In this document: piece after piece, positions 35,915 to 47,028 of the stretch
Numbering within the stretch: position 1 is the first letter of the stretch
Layout: the number at the start of each line of letters is the position of its first letter
Origin: Mariprofundus ferrooxydans PV-1
Lineage (GTDB): Bacteria; Pseudomonadota; Zetaproteobacteria; Mariprofundales; Mariprofundaceae
Assembly: GCF_000153765.1 (NCBI RefSeq)
Contig: NZ_DS022295.1
Span: forward strand, 389,027 to 453,026
Direction of reading: 5' to 3'
Length of the DNA: 64,000 bases
The notes under the pieces: generated by a model
Told to the model about the DNA's origin: nothing
Seen by the model: the letters and a program-made list of their open reading frames with translations, nothing else
Databases searched by the model: none
Program-made: the position numbers and the translations under genes

Positions 35915-37356
35915 GCTTCTGTGCCTCCGACAATCAGATCATCGATACGGATAGTGGGCAGGCCGACACCGACAGGTACGGACTGACCGCCCTTGCCGCA
36001 AGTGCCGACGCCCGGATCCAGAGCCAGGTCGTTACCGATCATTGATACCTTCTGCAGCACCTCATGACCTGCGCCGATCAGGGTTGCCCCCTTGACCGGA
36101 TACTGAATAACGCCGTTTTCCACATAGTAGGCTTCGGATGTGGTGAAAACGAATTTACCGGAAGTGATATCGACCTGACCGCCGCCGAAATTGACTGCGT
36201 AAATGCCGCGATCAAGCGAGGCGAGGATATCATCGGGAGTATCGTTGCCGGCCAGCATAAAGGTATTGGTCATGCGTGGCAGTACCGGGTGCGCGTAAGA
36301 TTCGCGTCGTCCGTTGCCGGTCGGCCGCATGCCCATCAGGCGTGCATTCTGTCGATCCATCAGATAGCCGGTGAGTATGCCGTCCTCGATGAGCACCGTG
36401 CGATGACTCTGCGTACCCTCATCATCCACGGTTAGCGAGCCTCGCCGCTCCGCAATGGTGCCGTCATCGACCACGGTAATACCACGCGCTGCAACCTGCT
36501 TGCCCATTTTGTCGGCGAATACCGAGCTGCCCTTGCGATTAAAGTCGCCTTCCAGCCCATGGCCGATGGCTTCGTGCAGCAGTATGCCGGGCCAGCCGGG
36601 ACCGAGTACCACCGGCATGCTGCCGGCCGGCGCCTGGCGGGCGGTTAAATTCAGCGTGGCCAGTCGTACGGCTTCACGTACCAGTCGCTCAGGCTCATCT
36701 CCGCTGAGCAGACGCTGTAGCGAAAAGCGACCGCCGCCGCCGGCGCTGCCTGTTTCGCGCGTGCCGTTCTCTTCGACCACTACCGATATGTTCAGACGCA
36801 CCAGCGGACGTGCATCATGCATATGGGCGCCGTCCATGCGCACAATATGAATATCGGAGAATGAAGAGGAGATGTTGGCGAATACCTGCCTGACGCGCGG
36901 GTCCAGCTCCCTGGCCAGTTTGTCCAGCTTCTCCAGCACGCTCTTGCGCTCGCTAAAGTCGATGTTTGCAGCCGGATTTACCGCCTGGTACAGGCGTGGT
37001 GCGGTATTGGAGGCATGGATATGCACCGGGTTTATACCACTACAGCCTGAGGCGATACTGCGGGCTGACCCCGCAGCCTGCATTAAGGCATCCGGCTCCA
37101 GTCTGTCGGTAAAAGCATGGCCGGTGGCCTCGCCCTTGATCACACGAGCTCCGATACCCTGATGGGTGGAGGCGGAGACATGTTTTACGCGTCCTTCCTC
37201 CAGTGCCAGCGACTCTGAACTGGAGTATTCCAGGTAGAGATCGCCGTCATCGGCATTGGCCGGCAACATGTGGGATAGCGTGTTTTGCAGAGCCTCTTTG
37301 GCAATGGGAAGCTCGTGATGCTCTGCAGCGGTTGGATCGGACTGTTGTCTGGACAT
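35911..37356 (-). CDS. tldD: TldD metalloprotease subunit
   Basis: This protein has 481 residues. The HExxxH motif is HEAIGH at 261-266, in the expected GILLHEAIGHGLEGDF context. C-terminal blocks include GKFVFTTSEAYYVENG and GATLIGAGHEVL. It forms the TldD/TldE heterodimer with the following pmbA gene. It is the first gene of the two-gene unit. Confidence 0.96.
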   Translation of the reverse strand: MSRQQSDPTAAEHHELPIAKEALQNTLSHMLPANADDGDLYLEYSSSESLALEEGRVKHVSASTHQGIGARVIKGEATGHAFTDRLEPDALMQAAGSARSIASGCSGINPVHIHASNTAPRLYQAVNPAANIDFSERKSVLEKLDKLARELDPRVRQVFANISSSFSDIHIVRMDGAHMHDARPLVRLNISVVVEENGTRETGSAGGGGRFSLQRLLSGDEPERLVREAVRLATLNLTARQAPAGSMPVVLGPGWPGILLHEAIGHGLEGDFNRKGSSVFADKMGKQVAARGITVVDDGTIAERRGSLTVDDEGTQSHRTVLIEDGILTGYLMDRQNARLMGMRPTGNGRRESYAHPVLPRMTNTFMLAGNDTPDDILASLDRGIYAVNFGGGQVDITSGKFVFTTSEAYYVENGVIQYPVKGATLIGAGHEVLQKVSMIGNDLALDPGVGTCGKGGQSVPVGVGLPTIRIDDLIVGGTEA

Positions 37357-37511
37357 TGTGCAATCGTCGTGCCAGTCGGCCGGCTGTCAAGCGATGTGAG
37401 TAGTAAGTACCTGCCACAAAGGCTTTGTACGCCTTATCTGGCAGCACGGCGCGCGACCGCTAGAAGCATTCTGCACGTGACGCAGGGCATCAGTCGTCTT
37501 AAACTGACGCC

Positions 37512-37715
37512 ATGATTGAACTGATACGCATTACCGATCCGGTGACACTGCAAATTACCTGCGATGCACTGGCGGAGAACAATATCTTTTTTCAGGTGGA
37601 AAACGCGGGCATGAATGCTCTGCTGCCCGTACCAGATCTGATGTCGGCGCGTCTGCTGGTTGGTGCGGATGACGAAGTGATCGCCAGGCAGATTATCAGC
37701 GATCTGGAGCTGTAA
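37512..37715 (+). CDS. DUF2007 putative signal-transducing protein
   Basis: This 67-residue protein comprises one DUF2007 domain (ITDPVTLQITCDALAENNIFFQVENAG, with DLMSARLLV). Members are small alpha/beta proteins of unknown role. Its stop overlaps the next ATG (TAATG at 37713-37717), so it is coupled to the EI24 gene. Confidence 0.82.
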   Translation: MIELIRITDPVTLQITCDALAENNIFFQVENAGMNALLPVPDLMSARLLVGADDEVIARQIISDLEL

Positions 37716-38416
37716 TGATCAGCGGGGCGCTGTCATTGCTGGCAGGCCTGCGTCTGCTCTTCATGACCGGGGAGTTGCGCAGTGTGCTCTGGCGCATGCT
37801 CGGTTTGCTGGTGATTCTGATGCTTGCTACCACTATCGCCTCGTTCTGGTTACTCGACTACATGGCTACCTTGTGGATACCACAGGGTGATGCATGGTAC
37901 TGGCAGCTGCTGTCAGCTATCGCCTGGCTGCTGGCCTTTATTTTGTCGCTGATCAGCGGAGCTATCGCCTATGTGGCACTGGGCTCGGCGGCAGTCGCGC
38001 CCTGGCTGGATACGCTGGCGATGCGTGCCGAGCGGATGCATGGCATAGAGAGAGGCGAGAGCGGTAGTGGCTGGGTGGTTCAGGTCGGCGCCAGTCTGGC
38101 TAATTCTGTTCGTCCGCTGCTCGGCCTGTTGGCTTGGGGCATATTGGCGCTGGCACTGATCTGGATAGCTCCGCTTGCTACGGCCATATGGACATGGGCC
38201 GGCATCCGTTTTCTGGCTTATGAGCTGATGGATACCAGTGCATCTCGACAGGGCTGGAATTTTTCGCGTCGGCAACAGGAACAGAAAGAGCGCCGCTGGT
38301 TTTATGTCGGCTTTGCCGGTATTGCCATGCTGTTGTTGCTGGTGCCAATCGTGAATCTGTTTGTTATTCCGGCGGCAGTTGTTGCCCTCTCATCCGAGCC
38401 CGCTGGCACAACCTGA
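37715..38416 (+). CDS. EI24 (CysZ-like) membrane protein
   Basis: This protein has 233 residues and about four to five hydrophobic segments. The C-terminal block (FLAYELMDTSASRQGWNFSRRQQ, then WFYVGFAGIAMLLLLVPIVNLFVIP) is the EI24 signature. Some members (CysZ) transport sulfate; this one is not linked to cys genes, so transport is unproven. It is coupled to the DUF2007 gene. Confidence 0.85.
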   Translation: MISGALSLLAGLRLLFMTGELRSVLWRMLGLLVILMLATTIASFWLLDYMATLWIPQGDAWYWQLLSAIAWLLAFILSLISGAIAYVALGSAAVAPWLDTLAMRAERMHGIERGESGSGWVVQVGASLANSVRPLLGLLAWGILALALIWIAPLATAIWTWAGIRFLAYELMDTSASRQGWNFSRRQQEQKERRWFYVGFAGIAMLLLLVPIVNLFVIPAAVVALSSEPAGTT

Positions 38417-38491
38417 AATAACCGGGGTTAATGCCGGAGCTTTTTTGCACCCGCCTGAAAACAGATGGAGATACCGCTTGTTAGCGGATGT

Positions 38492-39274
38492 TTATAATTG
38501 TCGCAGCGCTTCGGGAAGACTGGCGATGGAGGGGAGGATCAGATCGGCCCGGATACCGGTCTGTTCTACGAAGGCTTGCCGGTATTTTCCGGTTTGTACC
38601 AGTGCGGTATGCAGACCCGCCTGTTGGGCGCCTGCAATATCCGATTCGATATCGTCACCTATCATCAATGCCGCCTCCGGATGGACGTGCAGGGCTATAC
38701 AGACACCGTGAAAGAACGCCTGCGATGGCTTGCCGAGAACGATTGCCTGCGTGCCGGTTGCATACTCGATGGCAGTGACAAATGGCCCGATATCCAGATG
38801 CAGGCCATCAGGCTTTTGCCAGAAGCGATTTTTGTGCAGCGCAAGCAGAGTGGCGCCATCCATCACCTGATTGAAAATTCGATGCAGAATCGCCGGCGTG
38901 TAACCGCGATCGCCCAGATCTCCCATGACGATAAAATCGGGTTTCTCCTTCGTTAGTTCCACCGTGCTGAAATCCTCCAGCAGCGCATCCTGCACATAGA
39001 GTTGGGCGGTGGATGTGCCGATGGCCTGTACCGCCAGTGCTGCAGGTGTATAAATGTTATCCGGATCCATCGGGATGCCGAGATCAGCAAGTTTTTTGGC
39101 GATCGCACGGCGGGGAGAGGTTGTGGTATTGGTAACGCCGGCAACGGACAGCCCCAAATCTTTGATATATTGCACACTCTCTGCTGCGCCGGGCAGCAGC
39201 GCGTTGCCGATATAGAGTACGCCGTCCAGATCGAACAGTACGGCCCTGATTTCTGCTGATTGATCCAGTTTCAT
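38492..39274 (-). CDS. HAD-superfamily phosphatase, class IIA (NagD/HDHD2-like)
   Basis: This protein has 260 residues. Motif I is FDLDGVLYIGN, motif II is VTNTTTS, the Lys of motif III is in VLGKPSQAFF, and motif IV is MIGDDIESDIAGAQQAG. A cap domain of the IIA type lies between motifs II and III. Substrates of this class include nucleotides, sugar phosphates and pyridoxal phosphate; the specific one is not visible. Confidence 0.92.
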   Translation of the reverse strand: MKLDQSAEIRAVLFDLDGVLYIGNALLPGAAESVQYIKDLGLSVAGVTNTTTSPRRAIAKKLADLGIPMDPDNIYTPAALAVQAIGTSTAQLYVQDALLEDFSTVELTKEKPDFIVMGDLGDRGYTPAILHRIFNQVMDGATLLALHKNRFWQKPDGLHLDIGPFVTAIEYATGTQAIVLGKPSQAFFHGVCIALHVHPEAALMIGDDIESDIAGAQQAGLHTALVQTGKYRQAFVEQTGIRADLILPSIASLPEALRQL

Positions 39275-39402
39275 GGCACCAGTGTAGCAGATTTCGAGGG
39301 GATATGATGAGATAGCCTGTTCAGCTTCGTTTCAGAATCGGCTTCTATGGTGCCGCCGAATTAACGACAGCGCGTTCGCGTCGTATCAAGGAGAACATAT
39401 TT

Positions 39403-39999
39403 ATGAAAAAAATGATTACTGCAGCAGTAGTTTGTCTGGGCATAACCGGCGGTGCCGTATCTGCTCAGGCACAGGAGCTTTCCTACTATGCAGGCCTTGG
39501 CATGGGCGCAGTCAGTGTGGACTATAAGGCTGCCGGCATAGACCAGAAAAAGTCCTCTTTCGGCGGTTATGCGAATTTCGGTGCGGATTTTAATGAATAT
39601 TTTGCCGCTGAAATGCGTATCGGTATGACAGGCAAGGACAAGCAGACCTATGCCGGTGCGATCACCCGTACATTTTCCAGCCCGACCTTTGTTTCTATAC
39701 TCGGTAAGCTCAAGTACCCTGTCAGCTCCGACTTCGACCTCTACATGGTGGCCGGCGCAACAACTGCCAGAATCAAGGGTCAGGTGACCAGTCCGGGCAG
39801 CTCACTGTCACAGACCCAGACCAAAACCGGCCTGAGCCTCGGTGCCGGTTTTGATTACAAACTGGATAACCATGTTTCGGTTGGCAGTGAATGGGTTCAG
39901 TACATGTTCCCGGTCAAGCTGAGCACAGGCAGTGTATTCGCAGCCGGCTCCAAGGCACGCATGTGGGGCATTACCGGTAACGTTACTTATCACTTCTAG
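39403..39999 (+). CDS. Small outer-membrane beta-barrel protein
   Basis: This protein has 198 residues, with a signal peptide cleaved after AQA. Amphipathic strands alternate (YYAGLGMGAVSVDY, GLSLGAGFDYKLDNHVSVGSEW) and the last residues are NVTYHF, a BAM-recognised end. It is a paralogue of the 22373-22936 gene, sharing FGAD/GAEF..EYFAAEMRIG-type blocks. Ligand and function are unknown. AAGGAG lies upstream of the start. Confidence 0.82.
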   Translation: MKKMITAAVVCLGITGGAVSAQAQELSYYAGLGMGAVSVDYKAAGIDQKKSSFGGYANFGADFNEYFAAEMRIGMTGKDKQTYAGAITRTFSSPTFVSILGKLKYPVSSDFDLYMVAGATTARIKGQVTSPGSSLSQTQTKTGLSLGAGFDYKLDNHVSVGSEWVQYMFPVKLSTGSVFAAGSKARMWGITGNVTYHF

Positions 40000-40051
40000 A
40001 AGCAGCAGGAAGAGCCAGTCTCATCACAAGTGAAGGCTGAATAGCTGTCAG

Positions 40052-40085
40052 GACCCCGCATTTTCGGATGCGGGGTCTTTTTTTT
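40052..40085 (+). terminator. Rho-independent terminator of the outer-membrane protein gene
   Basis: GACCCCGCAT / ATGCGGGGTC with a TTTCGG-type loop is followed by eight T residues. Confidence 0.92.
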
Positions 40086-40237
40086 GGTTCATCGCGGTTT
40101 TCGGGAAGCTTTCTGCATGAAACGCTAAGATTCTGCGGGGTTATTGATCCCCCGTTAGCAGCCTGCCGGGACAAAGCAAGCGGCGCTGTCCCGCCGCGCG
40201 ATAGGCATCGGATCAAAATATTTCGAGGTGTGCGGGT

Positions 40238-40291
40238 CAAGGACATAGATTTATTGTTACCTATGTCCTTGGACTAACCTGTTACCTATGT
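40238..40291. repeat. Inverted and direct repeats, possible insertion-sequence scar
   Basis: CAAGGACATAG (40238-40248) is perfectly inverted at 40261-40271 with a 12-bp spacer. GTTACCTATGT occurs twice in direct orientation (from 40256 and 40281). Short terminal repeats starting TGTTACCTATG resemble IS ends, but there is no transposase. Confidence 0.45.
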
Positions 40292-40322
40292 ATATAAACC
40301 GCACAGTTTCAGGGCATGTTTG

Positions 40323-40350
40323 TTCATTCTTTGTACGTACAAAGAACGAA
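40323..40350. repeat. 28-bp near-perfect palindrome
   Basis: The central 20 bp (40327-40346) form a perfect palindrome around GTACGTAC, and the outer arms differ at one position. It starts the hairpin-rich block that follows. Confidence 0.7.
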
Positions 40351-40492
40351 CCAAGAAAAACGCCCCGAGACCAGTCTGCCCTGAAGGGTTTCCGAGTCCG
40401 TATCTATAAAGCCGGTCGCGGCTCCACCGCTTATTCCCGCTTTACAGATACGGACTCGGCAGACTGCTAGCGGGGTTCGTAGTCTTTCTTCC
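40347..40492. repeat. Large nested inverted repeat in the gltD-side intergenic region
   Basis: Arms pair in order: CGAACC/GGTTCG, CAGTCTGCC (40372) with GGCAGACTG (40458), and a 20-bp arm 40392-40411 inverted at 40440-40459 with one mismatch. The loop is 28 bp. It is a MITE-, REP- or structured-RNA-like element. The 702-bp gap 40000-40701 holds no gene that I can support. Confidence 0.6.
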
Positions 40493-40623
40493 CACTAATG
40501 CGCGATGATTCTTTTTTTCAGCTGATTCTTGTGGTTTATGCGTTGCAGGCCGGAGGCATGGGAAGTGCAGATCTCTGTGTATGGTTATGAGTCTGACGGT
40601 AATTACAAGTCGACCCCGAACGA

Positions 40624-40653
40624 AAAAGTCCCCGCCATACGGCAGGGACTTTG
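40624..40653 (-). terminator. Terminator of the gltBD operon
   Basis: AAAGTCCC / GGGACTTT with an inner GCC/GGC stem and ATAC loop lies downstream of gltD. On the minus strand it ends in CTTTTTCG. Confidence 0.8.
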
Positions 40654-40701
40654 TTCATAGCGTAGCGAGCCTCACAGAAGCCGCCTTTTTTGCAGGTGTG
40701 C

Positions 40702-42138
40702 CTAGCGGGGCAGGGTGGTAGATCCCATCAGAAACTCATCCACGCTACGCGCGCATTGACGACCCTCACGGATAGCCCAGACAACGAGTGACTGACCGCG
40801 ACGCATATCGCCGGCGGTGAATACCTTGTCCATGCTGGTTGCATAGTTTGTATCGTCGGCAGCCACATTGCCGCGGCTGTCCCTTGTAAGCCCCAGCTCT
40901 TCAAGCATGCCTTCGTGCACCGGGTGTACGAAGCCCATCGCCAGCGTAACCAGTTGCGCAGGCAGCTCGAATTCCGAGCCTTCAATCTCATTCAGCTTCC
41001 ACTGACCGTTTTCTTCCTTCCACTCCACACGCACGCATTCAACAGCCTGAAGATTACCGTCGGCATCACCGATGAAACGCTTGGTGGAAACTTCCCAGTC
41101 ACGATCGCAACCCTCTTCCTGAGAGGTGGAGGTGCGCAGCTTCATTGGCCAGTTCGGCCATGTGATCAGCTTGTTCGGCACAGCTTCCGGTTTCGGCATG
41201 ATCTCGATCTGGGTGACAGATTCAGCCCCGTGACGATTCGAGGTACCGATGCAGTCGGAGCCTGTATCACCACCGCCGATGACGACAACATGCTTGCCGG
41301 CAGCTGAAATGAACTCCTCATCAGGAATATCATCGCCCAGTACACGTTTGGTGTTTTTGGTCAGAAAATCCATGGCGAAATGAACGCCGTTCAACTCACG
41401 ACCGGGCACAGGCAGATCCCGCGGTTTCTCGGCGCCACCGGCCAAAATCACGGCATCAAAATCGTTAACCAGTTCCGTGGCAGATACATTGTCGCCGACA
41501 GCCGAATTTACGCGGAATTCGACACCCTCTGCGCGCATCTGGGCCATACGGCGATCAATGACGGATTTATCAAACTTGAAGTTCGGAATACCGTAGCGCA
41601 TCAAGCCGCCGATACGGTCATTCTTTTCAAACACAACGACTTCATGGCCGACACGGGCCAACTGTTGGGCTGCGGACATGCCGGCAGGGCCTGAACCGAC
41701 GATGGCAACACGTTTACCTGTTTTGCGTGCCGGAATCTGCGGTGTGATCCAACCCTCCTGCCAGCCTTTCTCGACAATGGAGAGTTCGATATTTTTGATT
41801 GTAACCGCATCGCCGATCAGGTTGACCGTGCACGCCTCTTCGCAGGGTGCAGGACAGATCCGACCGGTAAATTCCGGGAAGTTGTTGGTTGAGTGCAATA
41901 TGTCCAGAGCTTCGCGCCAGCGATCGTGGTAGACCGCATCATTCCAGTCAGGAATGATGTTGTTAATCGGGCATCCGTTATGGCAGAAGGGAATGCCGCA
42001 ATCCATGCAACGTGCACCCTGTGTCTGCATATCATCAGGCAGTTTGGAAAACTCCTTGAAGTGTACAATGCGGTCTGCGACCGGCGCATAGCTCAGGTTT
42101 TCACGAGCAAATTCTTTGAATCCGGTTGCCTTACCCAT
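40702..42138 (-). CDS. gltD: Glutamate synthase (NADPH) small subunit
   Basis: This protein has 478 residues. An N-terminal ferredoxin-like region holds the Cys clusters ([17 protein letters not shown] and [13 protein letters not shown]). FAD binding is [12 protein letters not shown] and NADPH binding is [14 protein letters not shown]. It feeds electrons to GltB for glutamate synthesis from glutamine and 2-oxoglutarate. The ATG at 42138 has AAAGGAG upstream and lies inside the gltB end (8-bp overlap). Confidence 0.96.
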   Translation of the reverse strand: MGKATGFKEFARENLSYAPVADRIVHFKEFSKLPDDMQTQGARCMDCGIPFCHNGCPINNIIPDWNDAVYHDRWREALDILHSTNNFPEFTGRICPAPCEEACTVNLIGDAVTIKNIELSIVEKGWQEGWITPQIPARKTGKRVAIVGSGPAGMSAAQQLARVGHEVVVFEKNDRIGGLMRYGIPNFKFDKSVIDRRMAQMRAEGVEFRVNSAVGDNVSATELVNDFDAVILAGGAEKPRDLPVPGRELNGVHFAMDFLTKNTKRVLGDDIPDEEFISAAGKHVVVIGGGDTGSDCIGTSNRHGAESVTQIEIMPKPEAVPNKLITWPNWPMKLRTSTSQEEGCDRDWEVSTKRFIGDADGNLQAVECVRVEWKEENGQWKLNEIEGSEFELPAQLVTLAMGFVHPVHEGMLEELGLTRDSRGNVAADDTNYATSMDKVFTAGDMRRGQSLVVWAIREGRQCARSVDEFLMGSTTLPR

Positions 42139-45100
42139 GGATGGTCTCCTTTGCAGCCACTGATTTTTCAGCTTCCATTTCAGCCAGTGCACGGCGATAT
42201 TCCACCGGAATCACCTTCACGAACTGGCTGCTATACTCATTCCAGTTTGCAAGGATCCGCTTGCCGGTGGCTGAGTTGGTATAATGTACATGACGCTGGA
42301 TCAGCGTACGCAGAATATTCTGATCATTCTGGCTTATGGTGTGCGTGATGTTGACGCGACCGTGAGTCTCCAGATCCGCGCCCTGATGATCCAGATCTTC
42401 CAGTGCATCGGCTTCGGAAATAATCGGCTCCAGCGCGACCTGCGCCATATTACAGCGACTTTCAAATGTGCCGTCGGCATCCAGTACATAGGCAATGCCG
42501 CCCGACATACCTGCCGCGAAGTTACGGCCTGTGTCACCGAGAACGACAACCGTGCCGCCTGTCATATATTCGCAGCCGTGATCACCAACACCTTCAACAA
42601 CGGTGACTGCGCCGGAGTTACGTACGGCAAATCGTTCGCCGGCCACACCGTTGAAGTAACATTCACCTTCGGTCGCACCGAACAGTACGGTGTTGCCGAC
42701 AATGATATTCTCTTCGGCTATCAGTTTTGACTCAGCCGGCGGGTAGATCGCGATGCGGCCGCCGGAGAGACCTTTACCGACATAATCGTTGCCTTCACCC
42801 GCAAGATCAATGGAGATACCGCGCGTCAGCCATGCGCCGAGTGACTGGCCTGCCGTGCCCCTGGCTTTAATGACAATGCTATCTTCAGGCAGCCCTTCAT
42901 GACCGAAGCGCTTGGCCACCTCACCGGAGAGCATGGTGCCGAAACTACGATCCACATTGCAGATCGCCGTTTCAATTACGACAGGTACCTTCTGTTCAAG
43001 AGCAGGCCTGGCCTGTTCGATCAGCTTGTTATCGATCAGTTTATCCAGTCCGTGGTTCTGACTTTCGCTGTGGCAAACGGAAGTGCCGTTGGCGTCGACC
43101 TGATGCAGAATAGGGGAGAGATCCAGTCCCTCTGATTTCCAGTGCCTGAGTGCATCATCGGTATCGAGCATGTCGGCTCGACCAACCATCTCAGCAAATG
43201 TCCGGATACCCAGTTCAGCCATGATTTCACGTGCTTCTTCAGCTACATACAGGAAGAAGTTCACCACATCTTCCGGCTTGCCGACAAACTTCTTGCGCAG
43301 TTCCGGATCCTGTGTGGCTACGCCAACAGGGCAGGTGTTCAGATGGCATTTGCGCATCATGATACAGCCTTCTGCAATCAGGGCGATGGTGCCGAATGCG
43401 ATTTCATCAGCGCCAAGCAGGGCTGCAATGACCACGTCGCGACCGGTACGCATCTGACCGTCAGCCTGCAGTATGGTACGTCCGCGCAAGCGGTTGAGTA
43501 CCAGTGTCTGCTGGGTTTCAGCCAGGCCTAACTCCCATGCAGAACCGGCATGCTTGATAGATGTTAGCGGACTTGCTCCGGTACCACCGTCATGGCCGGC
43601 AATTACGACGTGGTCGGCATGTGCCTTAACCACACCGGCAGCTACGGTTCCTACACCGATTTCTGAAACCAGCTTCACCGAGATATCAGCACGCGGGTTG
43701 GTGTTCTTCAGGTCGAAGATCAGCTGAGCCAGATCCTCAATCGAGTAAATATCATGATGGGGTGGTGGAGAGATCAGTCCAACCCCGGGTGTGGAGTGGC
43801 GTACGCGACCGATACGCTGATCCACTTTATGACCGGGCAGCTGGCCGCCTTCGCCGGGCTTGGCGCCCTGAGCCATCTTGATCTGAATCTGATCGGAGTT
43901 GGCCAGATATTCAGTGGTGACGCCGAAACGACCGGATGCAACCTGTTTGATGGCCGAGCGCATGGAGTCGCCATTGGCCATTGGTTTGAAGCGCTCCGGC
44001 TCTTCACCACCTTCACCTGTATTGGACTTGCCGCCAAGGCGGTTCATGGCGATGGCAAGTGTGCTGTGTGCCTCATGCGAGATGGAGCCGAAGCTCATGG
44101 CACCGGTGGCAAAGCGCTGAACAATGCTGCTGGCAGGCTCCACTTCAGAGAGCGGAATCGCCTTGGTCGCTTTGAATTTAAACAGACCACGCAGGGTTTT
44201 AAGCTTGCCTGCCTGATTGTTTATCTCATCCGCATACTCTTTATATAATGAGTAGTTAGATGTGCGAACTGCATGCTGAACCTTAGCGATAACTTCCGGT
44301 GTCAGCGTATGCTCTTCACCGCGAACCCGCCAGGCGTATTCACCGCCGACATCCAGCGCTCCCTTATAAATCATGACGCCGCGGAAGGCGTCGATATGAC
44401 GCTGTGTGGCTTCCTGTGCGATCTCGGCGAGCCCTGCTCCTTCGATCTGGGTGGCCGTGCCGGTGAAGTATTTGGCTACGAAATCGGAGGCAAGACCTAC
44501 AGCTTCGAATATCTGGGCGCCGCAATAGGACTGATAGGTGGAGATGCCCATTTTGGACATCACCTTGAACAAGCCCTTGCCGATAGCCTTGATATAGCGA
44601 CTCTCAGCCTCGGCCTCGGAGAGGTCATCCGGAAACTGTCCATGGCGATGCATGTCCACCAGTGTTTCAAAGGCCAGATAGGGATTGATTGCTTCGGCAC
44701 CAAAACCGGCCAGACAGGCAAAGTGATGAACCTCTCTCGCCGAGCCGGTTTCAATGACCAGGCCTGTCTCGGTGCGAAGGCCGGCTCTAATCAGGTGCTG
44801 ATGTACTGCCGATGTGGCCAGCAGTGCCGGTATGGCAATGTTTTCGGCATTCATGGCGCGATCGGAAAGAATAATAATATTGTAGCGTCCGTGTACGGCC
44901 TCTTCCGCCTGCTTGCACAGGTTCTCAATGGCGGCTTCCATGCCGTCCGCATCGCGATCCACCGGATAACAGGAGGAGAGGGTGATGGTGCGGAAACGGT
45001 TGTCGGTATACTGATCGATATGACGGATTTTCTCGACATCGACATTGGAGAGGATCGGCTGATGAACTTCCAGTCGCAGCTGCGGCTCACTCTCTTCCAG

Positions 45101-46801
45101 ACCCAGCAGGTTAGGACGAGGGCCGATAATTGAGATCAGGCTCATCACCATCTCTTCACGAATCGGATCAATCGGCGGGTTTGTGACCTGTGCGAAGAGT
45201 TGACGGAAATAGTTATACAGTGGTTTGGCACGGTTGGAGAGTACGGCAAGTGGGTTGTCATTACCCATGGAACCGGTGCCCTCCTGTCCTGAAACGGCCA
45301 TCGGAGTCATCAGGAATTTGATGTCTTCCTGGGTATAACCGAAAGACTGCTGACGGTGCAGCATGGTGTCATGATCAGGCGTTTGTGGCGCCACCTCTTC
45401 AGGCAGATTTTCCAGCTGAATCTGGGTTTTGGCCAGCCACTCACGATATGGCTTGCTGGTCGAGAGTTGTTGTTTGATCTCCGCATCATCAATAATGCGA
45501 CCCTCTTCCAGATCAATAAGCAACATCTTGCCCGGCTGCAGGCGCCATTTCTTGATGATTTTTTCTTCCGGAATATCCAGCACGCCCATCTCTGATGCAC
45601 CGAGCACCAGATCATCTTCGGTGACCAGATAACGGGTAGGACGCAGGCCGTTTCGATCCAGTGTTGCACCAATCTGGCGGCCGTCGGTAAAGGCAACGGC
45701 CGCAGGGCCGTCCCATGGCTCCATCAGTGCGGCATTGTGTTCGTAAAATGCGCGGCGCTGATCATCCATCTGCTTGTTGCCGGACCATGCCTCCGGAATC
45801 ATCAGCATGGCGGCATGGGCCAGTGAATAGCCGCCGGCCACAAGTAGTTCAAGTGCATTATCAAAGCAGGCCGTGTCGCTCTGGCCTTCCTGACTGATCG
45901 GCCAGAGTTTGGTCAGGTCATCGCCGAGCAACTCCGACTTCATTGATTCACGACGGGCATTCATCCAGTTGATATTGCCACGCACGGTATTGATTTCGCC
46001 ATTATGGGCCATCATGCGGAATGGATGCGCCAACTCCCATGACGGGAATGTATTGGTGGAGAAGCGCTGATGTACGAGAGCCAGTGCGGAAGTCATGCGG
46101 GCGTCGCGCAGGTCCTCATAATAGGGCGCTACCTGATGCGAGTGGAACATACCCTTATAAACGATTGTACGGCAGGAGAGTGAGGCAGTATAGAAATTGG
46201 CGGCATCATCGAGTGCGAGCGCTGCAACGGCATTGCTTGCTACTTTACGGATAACATACAACTTGCGCTCAAAAGCATCCTGGTCGGCACAGTTGTCTCC
46301 TCGCGCAACAAAAAGCTGGCGAATGAACGGCTCACAGGCGGTAACGCTTTCTGGCAGATCGGCGCGAATAGCATCAACCGGTACATCGCGCCAGCCCAGC
46401 AGTTTTTGTCCCTCTGCAATCACGGCCTCTTCAAAGATATCCTGACATTTTTTGCGATAGGCTTCATCTTGTGGGAAGAAGACCATGCCAATGCCGTATT
46501 CACCTTCAGCCGGCAGCTCGAAATCGAGATCCGCAGTGATCGCTTCAAAGAACTGATGGGGAATCTGCAGCAGAATACCTGCACCATCACCTTCACGCGG
46601 ATCGGCACCGGCGGCGCCACGGTGAGTCAGTCGCTCCAGAATTTCCAGGCCTTTCTCAACAATATCGTGACTCTTCTTGTTTTTAATATGGGCGACAAAA
46701 CCAACGCCACAGGCATCATGTTCATGCTTGGGGTCATAAAGGCCCTGGCGGCGGGGCGATCGGTTTGCTGTTTGACTTTCAGCGTGTTGCAACTGACTCA
46801 T
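42131..46801 (-). CDS. gltB: Glutamate synthase (NADPH) large subunit
   Basis: This protein has 1556 residues. The catalytic Cys31 (EHDACGVGF) becomes the N-terminus after removal of a 30-residue propeptide, giving the class II amidotransferase domain. A central domain, an FMN-binding synthase domain ([34 protein letters not shown]) and the GXGXG C-terminal domain ([19 protein letters not shown] type) follow. The Fe-S cysteines lie in [15 protein letters not shown]. It starts the gltBD operon. A 227-bp upstream gap should hold the promoter. Confidence 0.97.
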   Translation of the reverse strand: MSQLQHAESQTANRSPRRQGLYDPKHEHDACGVGFVAHIKNKKSHDIVEKGLEILERLTHRGAAGADPREGDGAGILLQIPHQFFEAITADLDFELPAEGEYGIGMVFFPQDEAYRKKCQDIFEEAVIAEGQKLLGWRDVPVDAIRADLPESVTACEPFIRQLFVARGDNCADQDAFERKLYVIRKVASNAVAALALDDAANFYTASLSCRTIVYKGMFHSHQVAPYYEDLRDARMTSALALVHQRFSTNTFPSWELAHPFRMMAHNGEINTVRGNINWMNARRESMKSELLGDDLTKLWPISQEGQSDTACFDNALELLVAGGYSLAHAAMLMIPEAWSGNKQMDDQRRAFYEHNAALMEPWDGPAAVAFTDGRQIGATLDRNGLRPTRYLVTEDDLVLGASEMGVLDIPEEKIIKKWRLQPGKMLLIDLEEGRIIDDAEIKQQLSTSKPYREWLAKTQIQLENLPEEVAPQTPDHDTMLHRQQSFGYTQEDIKFLMTPMAVSGQEGTGSMGNDNPLAVLSNRAKPLYNYFRQLFAQVTNPPIDPIREEMVMSLISIIGPRPNLLGLEESEPQLRLEVHQPILSNVDVEKIRHIDQYTDNRFRTITLSSCYPVDRDADGMEAAIENLCKQAEEAVHGRYNIIILSDRAMNAENIAIPALLATSAVHQHLIRAGLRTETGLVIETGSAREVHHFACLAGFGAEAINPYLAFETLVDMHRHGQFPDDLSEAEAESRYIKAIGKGLFKVMSKMGISTYQSYCGAQIFEAVGLASDFVAKYFTGTATQIEGAGLAEIAQEATQRHIDAFRGVMIYKGALDVGGEYAWRVRGEEHTLTPEVIAKVQHAVRTSNYSLYKEYADEINNQAGKLKTLRGLFKFKATKAIPLSEVEPASSIVQRFATGAMSFGSISHEAHSTLAIAMNRLGGKSNTGEGGEEPERFKPMANGDSMRSAIKQVASGRFGVTTEYLANSDQIQIKMAQGAKPGEGGQLPGHKVDQRIGRVRHSTPGVGLISPPPHHDIYSIEDLAQLIFDLKNTNPRADISVKLVSEIGVGTVAAGVVKAHADHVVIAGHDGGTGASPLTSIKHAGSAWELGLAETQQTLVLNRLRGRTILQADGQMRTGRDVVIAALLGADEIAFGTIALIAEGCIMMRKCHLNTCPVGVATQDPELRKKFVGKPEDVVNFFLYVAEEAREIMAELGIRTFAEMVGRADMLDTDDALRHWKSEGLDLSPILHQVDANGTSVCHSESQNHGLDKLIDNKLIEQARPALEQKVPVVIETAICNVDRSFGTMLSGEVAKRFGHEGLPEDSIVIKARGTAGQSLGAWLTRGISIDLAGEGNDYVGKGLSGGRIAIYPPAESKLIAEENIIVGNTVLFGATEGECYFNGVAGERFAVRNSGAVTVVEGVGDHGCEYMTGGTVVVLGDTGRNFAAGMSGGIAYVLDADGTFESRCNMAQVALEPIISEADALEDLDHQGADLETHGRVNITHTISQNDQNILRTLIQRHVHYTNSATGKRILANWNEYSSQFVKVIPVEYRRALAEMEAEKSVAAKETIHG

Positions 46802-47028
46802 ATTTTATACCTCACGTTGGTATGGCTTCACGGCAGGATGGTTCAGAACAAACGGCGCGGATAGTGCAGATGCGCGCCCAATGGATGCCCGGAACACTCC
46901 GTCCGGAGCGCAAAAAGGAGGCGCAATATAGCGAAAGTGACGGGCATTTTCCAGTCTCGCAGCTATATCAGCCTGCAACGTAGCTATTTTATTATGTTTT
47001 TTTGTTTAACGGATGCCTGAGCGGGAAG

